From the NCBI GenBank assembly GCA_936928855.1, contig CAKZHZ010000027.1:1-7148 (forward strand): DNA of 7,148 nucleotides, in the 5' to 3' direction. The position numbers and the translations under genes are program-made. Positions 1 through 6,157 of this stretch are shown in pieces. The DNA comes from an uncultured Polycyclovorans sp. (GTDB lineage: Bacteria > Pseudomonadota > Gammaproteobacteria > Nevskiales > Nevskiaceae). Below the pieces are notes generated by a model. It was given only the letters and a program-made list of their open reading frames with translations. It did no database searches and had not been told where the DNA came from. Within the stretch, counting starts at the first letter, position 1. Each line of letters begins with the position of its first letter.

Positions 1-1
1 C

Positions 2-222
2 AGGGATACCGACGGCAGCCTCGACCGGATCACCGGGGGCGTGCTACGCGTGGGCGTGTCGGAGAACCCGCCGTGGACCGAGGTGTACGACGACGGGCGC
101 GTCGCCGGGCGGGAGGTCGACCTGGTGCGTGGGTTCGCCACCGAGCACGGAGCCGACGTGGAATGGATCCCCGGTGCGGAGAGCGAACTCGTGATGGCGA
201 TGGTCCGCGGCGATCTCGCCAA
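2..222 (+). CDS. ABC-transporter substrate-binding protein (family 3), internal fragment
   Basis: Frame 2 is open from the left edge and reads VLRVGVSENPPWTEVYDDG, then a GREVDLVRGFATEHGADVEW segment and ELVMAMVRGDL. This is the standard start of the mature domain of a periplasmic solute-binding protein of bacterial family 3 (amino-acid or other polar solute uptake): first beta strand, ligand-loop proline, the G-x-E-VDL-x-x-x-FA helix, and the x-x-L-x-x-G-D-L segment. The 5' end lies outside the window, so the signal peptide is unseen; a GTG at 41 is inside the domain and unlikely to be the true start. Only about 70 of the usual 250-300 residues are present. After GDLA the frame continues directly into an S41 protease motif, so the gene is broken at about 215-225. 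The family call is good; the ligand is unknown. Confidence 0.7.
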
Positions 223-292
223 GGGCCTGCCCGTCGTCGTGCTGATCGATCCGGGCACCGCCTCGGCCTCGGAGATCGTGACCGGCGCGCTC
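218..292 (+). pseudogene. S41 peptidase (CtpA/Prc type) active-site fragment
   Basis: The same frame as the preceding binding-protein fragment reads GLPVVVLIDPGTASASEIVTGAL. In C-terminal processing proteases (family S41) this is the strand and helix that carry the nucleophilic serine: the hydrophobic strand, then G-T-A-S-A-S-E-I and the G-A-L that follows. Only about 25 of roughly 350-450 residues are present. There is no PDZ domain, no catalytic lysine region and no signal peptide. The fragment has no start of its own. After about 292 the plus-strand frame runs to a stop at 386-388 through sequence that is antisense to MutY. It is a remnant or an assembly piece, not a working protease. Confidence 0.62.
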
Positions 293-297
293 TCGAC

Positions 298-540
298 CAG
301 GCCCGACCACAGGCCCAGCACGGTGTCCTGGTCGGCGGCGGCCAGCGCGGGCAGGTCGGGCAGGCTGGCGACGAAGCGCTCGAAGTAAGGCGCGGCGGTC
401 TTGACCTGGGTCTGCTGCAGCATGATTTCCGACAGCCACACCCGGTACGGCGAGCGCGGATGCTGCCAGGGCAGGTCGTGGCGGCCGTGGCGGTCGAACC
501 AGGCCAGCAGGCGGGCGCTGAAGGCGATGCGGTCGGAGAT
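298..540 (-). pseudogene. mutY: A/G-specific adenine glycosylase MutY, N-terminal fragment
   Basis: The minus strand from 540 down to 298 encodes 81 residues beginning ISDRIAFSARLLAWFDRHGR, followed by HDLPWQHPRSPYRVWLSEIM, LQQTQVKTAAPYFERF and ending DTVLGLWSGL. These are hallmarks of MutY, which removes adenine mispaired with 8-oxoguanine: the L-P-W segment, the PYRVWLSEIMLQQTQV block containing the catalytic glutamate, and the L-W-x-G-L that normally leads to GYYxRARNL. The reading stops matching right after SGL, so the helix-hairpin-helix, the catalytic aspartate, the iron-sulfur cluster and the NUDIX-like C-terminal domain (about 270 residues) are missing. No ATG is seen; the natural start was probably at or just before the Ser-Asp-Arg, where a neighbouring piece is joined. 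The family call is secure; the fragment cannot function. Confidence 0.85.
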
Positions 541-610
541 GCCGAAGCGATATTGGAAGAACCTTCCCGAGGCGGCGCTGATCCCGGAACTGACGGCGGC
601 GGCGGCGGTT
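539..610 (+). pseudogene. Possible UdgX/DUF4130-type DNA-repair protein fragment
   Basis: Plus frame 2 from the ATG at 539 reads MPKRYWKNLPEAALIPEL, then TAAAA. A short PKRYW-x-NLPEA-x-LIP segment of this kind occurs, from memory, in the uracil-DNA-glycosylase-like proteins that carry a DUF4130 domain. The codons here (gaagcgatattggaagaac) are less GC-rich than their surroundings, which suggests a piece of real coding sequence. It is only about 24 residues long and continues into a low-complexity GGC/GCG run near 594-608 with no recognisable domain. The opposite strand is also open here, as an alanine-rich stretch I cannot identify. The assignment is tentative. Confidence 0.3.
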
Positions 611-645
611 CGCTCCCGCAACTGCGCCTTCTCGGCGACCGCCAG

Positions 646-708
646 CACGGCGACCAGACCGGCGCCTTCGGCACCGACCGCAACGGCTACGTGGTGAACG
701 CCAACGGC
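646..708 (+). pseudogene. Possible flagellar hook/hook-associated protein (FlgE/FlgK-like) fragment
   Basis: Plus frame 1 reads GDQTGAFGTDRNGYVVNANGQR. A G-x-F-x-x-D-x-NGY-x-VN-x-x-GQR-L turn is characteristic of the D0/D1 region of hook proteins such as FlgE and FlgK, where it is usually followed by L-x-GY. Here it is followed by NTQGRVTSSY, which belongs to sarcosine oxidase. About 20 residues match and both sides are replaced, so this is a fragment at best. The motif is short, and the call rests on its spacing alone. Confidence 0.3.
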
Positions 709-906
709 CAGCGCAACACGCAAGGCCGGGTGACCTCGAGCTACGCCTCGCCGACGCTCGGGCGGCCGATCGCGATGGGGCTGGTGCAGCGCGGGCCCGA
801 GCGGATGGGCGAGGAGCTGGCCTTCGAGGTGCCGGGCGCGACCTACCGGGCGCGGATCGTCGATCCGGTGTTCTATGACAAGGAAGGGGCCAAGGCCAAT
901 GTCTGA
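704..906 (+). CDS. soxA: Sarcosine oxidase subunit alpha, C-terminal fragment
   Basis: Frame 1 reads QGRVTSSYASPTLGRPIAMG, then LVQRGPERMGEELAF, an ARIVDPVFYDKEGAKANV tail and a TGA stop at 904-906. This is the end of the folate-binding (GcvT-like) domain of heterotetrameric sarcosine oxidase, which oxidatively demethylates sarcosine to glycine and passes the one-carbon unit to tetrahydrofolate. The VTSSY-x-SPTLGR-x-IA block and the final VDPVFYD-x-EGA-x-x-NV are characteristic. Only about 66 of roughly 1000 residues are present; the join to upstream sequence is near 700-708. The stop overlaps the next ATG by eight bases, as expected for a soxA-soxG pair, so this junction is native. The closest resemblance is to alphaproteobacterial versions (inference from memory). 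Confidence 0.72.
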
Positions 907-1138
907 GCTGCAAACGTCCGGGGCCCGCTCCCCGGGCCCCGAGACACCCGTGCTCACCGAGCGCGAAACCCAGGTGTTGCGCGAGGTGGCGAAGGGACTG
1001 TCGTCGCGGCAGATCGCCAACCGGCTCGCCATCAGCCCGCGGACCGTCGAGATCTACAGGGCCAAGCTCATGGCCAAGACCCAGGCGGCCAGCCTGCAGG
1101 AGCTGGTGCGATGGTCCGTGCTGGCCGGCCTAGCCTGA
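899..1138 (+). CDS. Chimeric small ORF: sarcosine oxidase gamma start joined to LuxR/FixJ-type HTH domain
   Basis: This ATG overlaps the soxA-like stop by eight bases and has a purine-rich AAGGAAGGGG at 880-889 as a possible ribosome binding site. The 79-residue product starts MSELQTSGARSP, which fits the start of sarcosine oxidase subunit gamma (SoxG). From about residue 15 it becomes LTERETQVLREVAKGLSSRQ, then IANRLAISPRTVEIYRAKLM and SLQELVRWSVLAGLA. That is a complete LuxR-type (GerE) helix-turn-helix, with the conserved LTxRExxVL, IA-x-x-L-x-ISPRTVE recognition helix and the SLQELVR helix of FixJ-like response regulators. No receiver domain is present. The two parts meet at a GC-rich inverted repeat (919-941). 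The DNA-binding domain could fold, but the ORF as a whole is most likely an artificial or rearranged fusion. Confidence 0.62.
   Translation: MSELQTSGARSPGPETPVLTERETQVLREVAKGLSSRQIANRLAISPRTVEIYRAKLMAKTQAASLQELVRWSVLAGLA
919..941. repeat. GC-only inverted repeat at the SoxG/LuxR join
   Basis: The arms CGGGGCCC (919-926) and GGGCCCCG (934-941) are perfect reverse complements with a 7-base spacer (GCTCCCC), giving an 8-bp all-GC stem. It lies where the reading frame changes from SoxG-like to LuxR-like. No T-run follows, so it is not an intrinsic terminator. A strong stem at a join suggests template switching or an assembly error, but it may be chance in GC-rich DNA. Confidence 0.45.
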
Positions 1139-1240
1139 CGCGGCCGCGAGGCCCGGCAAGGACGGAACGCGTGGGGGAGCCGCCGGTCCTGGCGCAACGG
1201 GCGCCCGACAGCGCGGAGGGGCGGTGAGGGCGCCGGCCGC

Positions 1241-2569
1241 TCACGGCCTGCAACGATCCGGCTCGGCCCCCTCGCCGCCCCAGGGACGGGCGTAGCGAGC
1301 CGACAGGGTCTCGCAGGGATGATGAAACAGGTAATATCCGAACGCGGCACTGGCCTCGCGCGCCGGTGCGGGTTGGAAGCCGAACGGCAGGCTTCCGGTC
1401 TCGCGGACCTCGGCGCCGAAGTCGCCGAGCACCCGCGCGGCATGCGGGCCGGCCCAGTCGTGGGTGAAATCGAGGATGCGGCAACCCGCCAGCGGCGGAG
1501 TGGCCGGCGCATCCGTTGCGGCGGGTGGTGGCGTCGGTGTGCGCTGTGTGGGCGGTGCATCCCAGCGCAGGTGTTGGCCTCGCCACGGCGCGCCGGGGAG
1601 GATGCGGGTGTGACCGTTCGCGTCCGGGTGCTGCTGGAAGTAGCCCCGCGCCTGATGCTGGGCGTCACGCAGCACCTCCGGCAGGGTGGCGACATAGGAC
1701 CACGCCAGGCCGTTGGCCTGCCCCAGATGGAACAGGTCTTCACGGGTCTGACTGGCCAGCCAGGGACGGATCAGCGATTCGAAGCGCTCACGATGTTCGA
1801 TACGACCGGCCGCCGTGCTCAACGGGGGTTCCAGCAGGGCGGGTTCACCGAATCGGGGGGCGATCTTGCGCCAGTTGCGGATGGGGCCGCCGATGATGGT
1901 GGCTTCGCCATCGCGGCAGGGGTAGGTGCGCCACGGCACCATGGCGTGACGGTCGCCGTTGCGGCGCGCGACGCGGCCGTGATGGGCGTACTCCGCGAGG
2001 ATGATCTCGATGTTCTGCATCGCGGCTTCCTGGATCGACAGGTCGATGCACTCGCCACGGCCATCGCGGTGTCGCCGGTGCAGGGCCATGGCGCTGGCGA
2101 TGAAGCCGTACAGGCCGGCACTGACGCTGGCCAGTGGCGGACGGGCATTCAGTGGCGCGCGATGGCCGTCGCCGGTGCTGTTCATCAGGCCGGCGAGGGC
2201 GTACAGCGTGATCTCCTCGGCGGCAAAGTCGCGCCAGGGTCCGCTCTGCCCGAAGGGCGTGATGCGGCACAGCACCGGACGGCGCCCGTTCCCTACCAGC
2301 GCGGTGGGGTCGACGCCGGCTGCTTCCAGGGCGCCCGGTGCCCAGGCATCGATGATCAGGTCAGCCGTCGCGCAGGCGTCCGCGAGTGCATCCGTGGTGG
2401 CCTGCTTGCCGGCATTGGCCCATAGCGACGCCTCCGGGCTGAGCGGCTGGAACGCGGGATCGGCGGGCAGGATGGTGCGTACGTCCGCACCCCATCCGGC
2501 AAACAGTCGACCACACAGGGCACCCGCCAGGTGCTGTTGCAACTCCAGAACCCGCAAACCGGAAAACAC
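1241..2569 (-). CDS. Tandem CaiB/BaiF (family III) CoA-transferase protein with truncated second domain
   Basis: The 442-residue product belongs to the family III CoA-transferases, which move CoA between carboxylic acids in the cytosol. I chose the GTG at 2569 because GGGAG (2577-2581 on the plus strand) lies 7 bases upstream and because it starts directly at GLRVLEL. An ATG at 2644 would add an unlike 25-residue leader. Domain 1 (about 4-330) shows RVLEL-x(5)-AG, GADV, the ITPFGQSGPW segment and the G-x-GE-x-IDLSIQEA helix. A Pro/Thr-rich linker (about 335-358) follows, then a second start: LAGCRILDFTHDWAGPHAAR, VLGDFGAEV, about 83 residues in all. The two starts align over about 60 residues, including a shared F-Q-P. 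Domain 2 ends early at the stop. In domain 1 the position expected to hold the catalytic Asp (the D of VDLAAG-type motifs) is Ser148 in ASVSAG. The substrate is unknown, and activity of this truncated form is doubtful. It is divergent from the pqi operon, with a 130-base gap. Confidence 0.82.
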   Translation of the reverse strand: MFSGLRVLELQQHLAGALCGRLFAGWGADVRTILPADPAFQPLSPEASLWANAGKQATTDALADACATADLIIDAWAPGALEAAGVDPTALVGNGRRPVLCRITPFGQSGPWRDFAAEEITLYALAGLMNSTGDGHRAPLNARPPLASVSAGLYGFIASAMALHRRHRDGRGECIDLSIQEAAMQNIEIILAEYAHHGRVARRNGDRHAMVPWRTYPCRDGEATIIGGPIRNWRKIAPRFGEPALLEPPLSTAAGRIEHRERFESLIRPWLASQTREDLFHLGQANGLAWSYVATLPEVLRDAQHQARGYFQQHPDANGHTRILPGAPWRGQHLRWDAPPTQRTPTPPPAATDAPATPPLAGCRILDFTHDWAGPHAARVLGDFGAEVRETGSLPFGFQPAPAREASAAFGYYLFHHPCETLSARYARPWGGEGAEPDRCRP

Positions 2570-2611
2570 GCGCACACTCCCGCAGAATTGGTGGGTGCAG
2601 CGTAACGGAGA

Positions 2612-2629
2612 GCTGACAGCAGCGTCAGC
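2612..2629. promoter_or_regulatory. Inverted repeat in the divergent CoA-transferase/pqiA intergenic region
   Basis: GCTGAC (2612-2617) and GTCAGC (2624-2629) are perfect inverted arms around a 6-base spacer, AGCAGC. The element lies near the centre of the 130-base gap that must hold both divergent promoters. This is a reasonable place for a dyad operator, but a 6-bp dyad in GC-rich DNA is weak evidence. A TTGGCA at 2638-2643 resembles a -35 box, but no -10 match is found at the usual spacing, so I assign no promoter. Confidence 0.25.
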
Positions 2630-2699
2630 CTGCGCGGTTGGCAAAACCGATATTCTTGTTGTCGGTCAATGTCGCATTGCAGCCGGAGAGGAGGGGAGG

Positions 2700-3311
2700 G
2701 TGTCTCAGGCGGACGTCATCATCTGTGAGCACTGTGACGCGGTGTATCGGCGCACCGAGGTGCCGAGCGGACGGCGCGTCCAGTGCGTGCGTTGCCGCAG
2801 TCCGCTGGTGCTGCATCCGCCGCTGCGCCTTGATGCGGTGCTGGCGTTCGCCCTGACCGCGCTGATCCTGTTCGCCATTGCCAACAGTTTTCCCATCATT
2901 CGCCTGGAACTCGGCGGCGAACGTACGGAGGCCAGCCTGATCGGCGCCATCATTGCCACCTGGCAGTCGGGAGTGCCCTTGGTCGCCCTGCTGGCGGCGG
3001 CGACGACGGTGATCTTTCCCCTGGCCCTGATGGTGCTGACGCTGTACGTCGTGGCCCCGCTGAACCTGGGGCGCCGCCCACGCGGTTTCGTGCGGGTCAT
3101 GCACGCCCTGCGCTGGACGCGGCCCTGGAGCATGATTGAGGTGTTCATGCTCAGTGTGCTGGTGGCGGTGGTGAAGCTGGGCGATTCCGCCACGGTGATC
3201 ATCGGTCCCGGTCTGTGGGCGGTGGCGGGCTTGACGCTGATGCTGACCGCGCTGAGTACCGTGGATCTGCATGCCCTCTGGGCACAGTCCGACGCCCTGG
3301 AACGCCGATGA
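2700..3311 (+). CDS. pqiA: PqiA family intermembrane transport protein, first copy
   Basis: This 203-residue inner-membrane protein matches one half of PqiA, the membrane partner of the PqiB MCE protein. The start is the GTG at 2700, five bases after AGGAGG (2689-2694) inside a long purine run. The N-terminus has a rubredoxin-like zinc ribbon with paired cysteines C9/C12 and C29/C32. Four membrane segments follow at about 45-67, 92-121, 144-160 and 166-188. Family landmarks are ANSFPI (61-66) after the first segment and the WSMIEVFMLSVLVAVV stretch (143-158). E. coli PqiA carries two such modules in one chain of about 417 residues; here they are separate genes. The stop overlaps the next ATG as ATGA, which predicts translational coupling. 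Family confidence is high; the zinc-ribbon function is inferred. Confidence 0.9.
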   Translation: MSQADVIICEHCDAVYRRTEVPSGRRVQCVRCRSPLVLHPPLRLDAVLAFALTALILFAIANSFPIIRLELGGERTEASLIGAIIATWQSGVPLVALLAAATTVIFPLALMVLTLYVVAPLNLGRRPRGFVRVMHALRWTRPWSMIEVFMLSVLVAVVKLGDSATVIIGPGLWAVAGLTLMLTALSTVDLHALWAQSDALERR

Positions 3312-3952
3312 GTATCGTGACCGCCCGTACCCTGCGCATCGTCGGCTGCACCCAGTGTGGAAAGGTCTGCAGGATGGACGATGTGATGGGGACGGACGGC
3401 CACTGCCCCCGCTGCGGTGCCACCCTTCACCGGCGCCGCCCGCACAGTCTGATGATGAGTTGGGCGCTGCTGGTTGCGGCGGCGGTGCTGTACATACCGG
3501 CCAACCTGCTTCCCATCATGAAGACCTCCACCTTCTTCGACGGCCGCAGTGACACCATCCTCAGCGGCGTGGTGGTGCTGTGGCAGGAGGGCGCCTGGGA
3601 CCTGGCCGTGATCGTGTTCGTTGCCAGTGTCATGGTGCCGTTGTTGAAGATCGGGGTGCTGGCAGGGCTGCTGCTGAGCGTGCAGCTTGGTGCACGAGGC
3701 CGACAAATGGAGCGCGCCCGGCTGTTCCGCATGATCGAGCGGATCGGTCATTGGTCGATGCTCGATATTTTCGTCGTGGCCCTGCTGGTGGCGCTGGTGA
3801 ATTTCCAGAGCTATGCGCAGGTGCAGGCCGGCCCGGGAGCGGCGGCCTTCGGTGGCGTGGTGATTCTGACCATGCTGTCGGCGATGTGTTTTGATCCCCG
3901 CCTGATCTGGGATGCCGGTGCGCCGGATGCCCGCGAGATGGAACCCTCATGA
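3308..3952 (+). CDS. pqiA: PqiA family intermembrane transport protein, second copy
   Basis: The second PqiA module has 214 residues and starts at the ATG of the ATGA overlap with the first copy. It has its own CxxC pairs, C14/C17 and C33/C36, plus one extra cysteine at 21. The family signatures are stronger than in the first copy: YIPANLLPIM (62-71), ASVMVPLLKIGVL (106-118) and ERIGHWSMLDIFVVALLVAL (144-163). Membrane segments fall at about 51-70, 99-123, 150-167 and near 175-190. It probably corresponds to the C-terminal module of fused PqiA and pairs with the first copy to build the complete inner-membrane component beside PqiB. Its TGA overlaps the pqiB ATG by four bases (ATGA). Confidence 0.92.
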   Translation: MSIVTARTLRIVGCTQCGKVCRMDDVMGTDGHCPRCGATLHRRRPHSLMMSWALLVAAAVLYIPANLLPIMKTSTFFDGRSDTILSGVVVLWQEGAWDLAVIVFVASVMVPLLKIGVLAGLLLSVQLGARGRQMERARLFRMIERIGHWSMLDIFVVALLVALVNFQSYAQVQAGPGAAAFGGVVILTMLSAMCFDPRLIWDAGAPDAREMEPS

Positions 3953-5586
3953 ACGACTCCGACGACCCTCTGTCCCGCCTGCCGACGCCCGAGCTGACGC
4001 CGCGCTCGCGCCTGCTGCCATCGCTGATCTGGCTGGTGCCGCTGGTGGCTGCAATCCTGGGGTTGGTGCTCATCATCCAGACCTACGCGGGTCGGGGGCC
4101 GACCATCACCATTCAGTTCGAGAGCGCCGAAGGCCTGGAGGCCGGCAAGACCGAGGTGCGTTACAAGAACGTGGTGATCGGCCGTGTCAGCACCATCGAA
4201 CTCAGCGAGGACCGGCAGCACGTGATCGTCAGTGTCGATCTGCGCAAGGACGCCGCGTCGGTGGCGGTGGAAGGCAGCCGGTTCTGGGTGGTGCGTCCGC
4301 GGGTGGATCTGGGCGGGGTATCCGGGCTCGGCACCTTGGTATCCGGCGCCTATGTCGGGGTCGATATCGGCCTCAGTGACAAGGAGACGCTGGCATTCAT
4401 CGGTCTGGAAGTGCCGCCAGCCGTGACCCATGACCAGAAGGGCACCCGCTATGTACTCACCAGTGACGAACTGGGGTCGCTCAACATCGGCTCGCCGCTC
4501 TACTTCCGCAGCATTCCGGTCGGGCGCATCGTCGGTTTCGAATTGGATGAAGACGGCGAGGGCATCACCCTGCAGGCCTTCGTCGATGCACCGTACGACC
4601 GGTTTGTGACACCCCGTACCCGCTTCTGGAATGCCAGTGGTATTGACGTCAACCTCGATGCCAACGGCCTGGAACTGAGCACCCAGTCGCTGGTGACCCT
4701 GGTGGCCGGCGGAGTGGCATTCCAGTCGCCCCCCCGTCGTGGCGAACCGCCGCCCCCTGCGGAGGCGGATGCCACCTTCCGCCTCTATGCCGACCAAGTG
4801 ACCGCCATGGCGCCCGCCGACCGCGTGGCCATGCCGGTGAGAATGCGGTTCTTCCAGTCCATGCGGGGGCTTTCAAAGGGCGCCGTGGTGGATTTCAAGG
4901 GCGTCGAGGTGGGGGCGGTCACCGATCTGGAACTGGAGTACGACCCCAGCCGCAAGCGGTTCGCCTCCAACGTGACGGCGGTGATCTACCCTGAACGTCT
5001 GGGCCGTGCCTACGAACAGCTGCGTTCACGTGAGGGCGGTGACGATCCGGCGCCGGAGGCCCTGTTCCAGCGCATGATCGACCGCGGTCTGCGGGCGCAG
5101 TTGCGCAACGGCAACCTGATCACGGGTCAGCTGTATGTGGCCCTGGACTTCCTGCCGCGTACCGCCTCGCGCCAGCTCGACCGCGATGCCCGTCCGCTGG
5201 AGATTCCCACCGAGGTGGGCAGCTTTGACCAGCTGCAGACCCAGATCGCGGACATCGTCACCAAGATCGACGCGATTCCCTTCGGCGAGATTGGCGGCAA
5301 CCTGCGCGACACGCTGTCGCGCGCGGAACAGCTGATGACCCAGATCGACAGCGAGCTGGCGCCGGAGCTGCAGCGCACGCTGGAGGAAACCCGGGCAACC
5401 GTGGAGGCGGCCAATCGTGCGCTGGCGGCCCCGGATTCACCGCTGCAGCAGGACATGCGGGCGATGATGGAGCAGGTGGACCGGGCCGCACGTTCACTGC
5501 GCAACCTGTCCGACACGCTGCAGCGCAATCCGCAGTCGCTGCTGCGGGGTAAACCGGATGATGCCGAGGAGGTCAACGATGACTGA
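3949..5586 (+). CDS. pqiB: PqiB, triple-MCE intermembrane lipid transport protein
   Basis: The 545 residues almost equal the length of E. coli PqiB (about 546). A short cytoplasmic N-terminus is followed by one membrane anchor (about 24-43, LPSLIWLVPLVAAILGLVLI), leaving the rest in the periplasm. Three MCE domains follow. The first, about 50-145, includes FESAEGLEAGKTEVRYKNVV and IGRVSTIEL. The second, about 165-255, includes LNIGSPLYFRSIPVGRIVGF. The third, about 295-405, includes GLSKGAVVDFKGVEVGAV. The C-terminal part, about 426-530, is charged, heptad-like helix that should form the coiled-coil needle extending toward the outer membrane. In characterised systems PqiB hexamers form a tunnel carrying phospholipids between the membranes. 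Start and stop overlap both neighbours, supporting coordinated synthesis with the PqiA proteins and PqiC. No domain appears missing. Confidence 0.95.
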   Translation: MNDSDDPLSRLPTPELTPRSRLLPSLIWLVPLVAAILGLVLIIQTYAGRGPTITIQFESAEGLEAGKTEVRYKNVVIGRVSTIELSEDRQHVIVSVDLRKDAASVAVEGSRFWVVRPRVDLGGVSGLGTLVSGAYVGVDIGLSDKETLAFIGLEVPPAVTHDQKGTRYVLTSDELGSLNIGSPLYFRSIPVGRIVGFELDEDGEGITLQAFVDAPYDRFVTPRTRFWNASGIDVNLDANGLELSTQSLVTLVAGGVAFQSPPRRGEPPPPAEADATFRLYADQVTAMAPADRVAMPVRMRFFQSMRGLSKGAVVDFKGVEVGAVTDLELEYDPSRKRFASNVTAVIYPERLGRAYEQLRSREGGDDPAPEALFQRMIDRGLRAQLRNGNLITGQLYVALDFLPRTASRQLDRDARPLEIPTEVGSFDQLQTQIADIVTKIDAIPFGEIGGNLRDTLSRAEQLMTQIDSELAPELQRTLEETRATVEAANRALAAPDSPLQQDMRAMMEQVDRAARSLRNLSDTLQRNPQSLLRGKPDDAEEVNDD

Positions 5587-6157
5587 TATCCGTTGCGGGC
5601 TGGCGCTGGTGATGGCCGCCCTGATGGCGGGCTGCGCAACACCGCCCGCCACCCGTTTCTACACGCTGCTGCCCCCCGTCAACGCAACGGCGGTGCCACC
5701 GGTGGGCGAGGCCGCCTTCGAGCTGCTCCCGGTCCGTGTGCCGAGCCAGGTGGATGTGCCGCAACTGGTGGTCCGGCGGAGCAACGGTGAGTTCGGCGTG
5801 CTGGAAACCCATCAGTGGGTGGCACCGCTGCCTGACGAGCTGCGGCTGGCATTGTCAGCCGCGTTGGTGGCGGCACTGGATCAGCAGGACCTGTACCGGC
5901 TGGCGCGCCCGGAGGCCCTGCCGGTCACGCGCGTTCAGGTGGAGCTACGGCGTTTCGAGGCGCGGCCCGGGGCAGGGGTTGATCTGCAGGCGTTGTGGTC
6001 GGTGCGGCCGGCCGAGGGCGAGGCGCTGAGTTGTGCGGGGGGTGCCCGGGCGACGGCCGCCGGGGAGGGCATTGGCGGCCTTGTCGAGGGGTATCAACAG
6101 GCACTGCAGACGCTGGCGGCCGCCATTGCGGCAAGCGTCCGAAATGCCCGCTGCTAG
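5579..6157 (+). CDS. pqiC: PqiC, outer-membrane lipoprotein (ABC-type transport auxiliary family)
   Basis: This 192-residue protein starts at the ATG at 5579, eight bases inside pqiB, with GAGGAGG at 5566-5572 six bases upstream. The N-terminus is a lipoprotein signal, MTDIRCGLALVMAALMAGC, with the lipidated cysteine at residue 19; the -3 residue is Met rather than the more usual Leu. The mature part has the ABC-transport-auxiliary (DUF330) pattern: TRFYTLLP near the start, VRVPSQVDVPQLVVR, a W-x-APLPDELRLALSAAL helix, and a Val/Leu beta strand before a C-terminal helix. The product should be anchored in the outer membrane, facing the periplasm, as the receptor end of the PqiB needle. No Lol-avoidance Asp follows the cysteine (Ala-Thr instead), consistent with outer-membrane sorting. 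It is the last gene of the operon. Confidence 0.92.
   Translation: MTDIRCGLALVMAALMAGCATPPATRFYTLLPPVNATAVPPVGEAAFELLPVRVPSQVDVPQLVVRRSNGEFGVLETHQWVAPLPDELRLALSAALVAALDQQDLYRLARPEALPVTRVQVELRRFEARPGAGVDLQALWSVRPAEGEALSCAGGARATAAGEGIGGLVEGYQQALQTLAAAIAASVRNARC

Noticed and set aside
594..608. GCG/GGC-rich run as a trinucleotide repeat
   Set aside because: It is a short alanine/glycine-type low-complexity stretch of a few units, common in GC-rich DNA.
1224..1244. GTGAG/CTCAC hairpin overlapping the CoA-transferase stop as a terminator
   Set aside because: The stem is short and bulged and no T-run follows on either strand.
1319..2425. A 368-codon plus-strand open frame opposite the CoA-transferase
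   Set aside because: It is antisense to a clearly recognisable family III CoA-transferase and shows no domain; long antisense frames are expected in GC-rich DNA.
2570..2644. ATG start at 2644 for the CoA-transferase
   Set aside because: The 25 added residues do not resemble the family, and the GTG at 2569 has a well-placed GGGAG.
2001..2699. An N-terminal extension of the first pqiA frame upstream to 2001
   Set aside because: The extension is antisense to the CoA-transferase and has no family resemblance; the GTG at 2700 has an AGGAGG at ideal spacing and gives a normal single-module PqiA.
2705..3751. A 348-codon minus-strand open frame across both pqiA genes
   Set aside because: It is the complement of two well-supported membrane proteins, and its product is a Gln/His/Arg-rich shadow.
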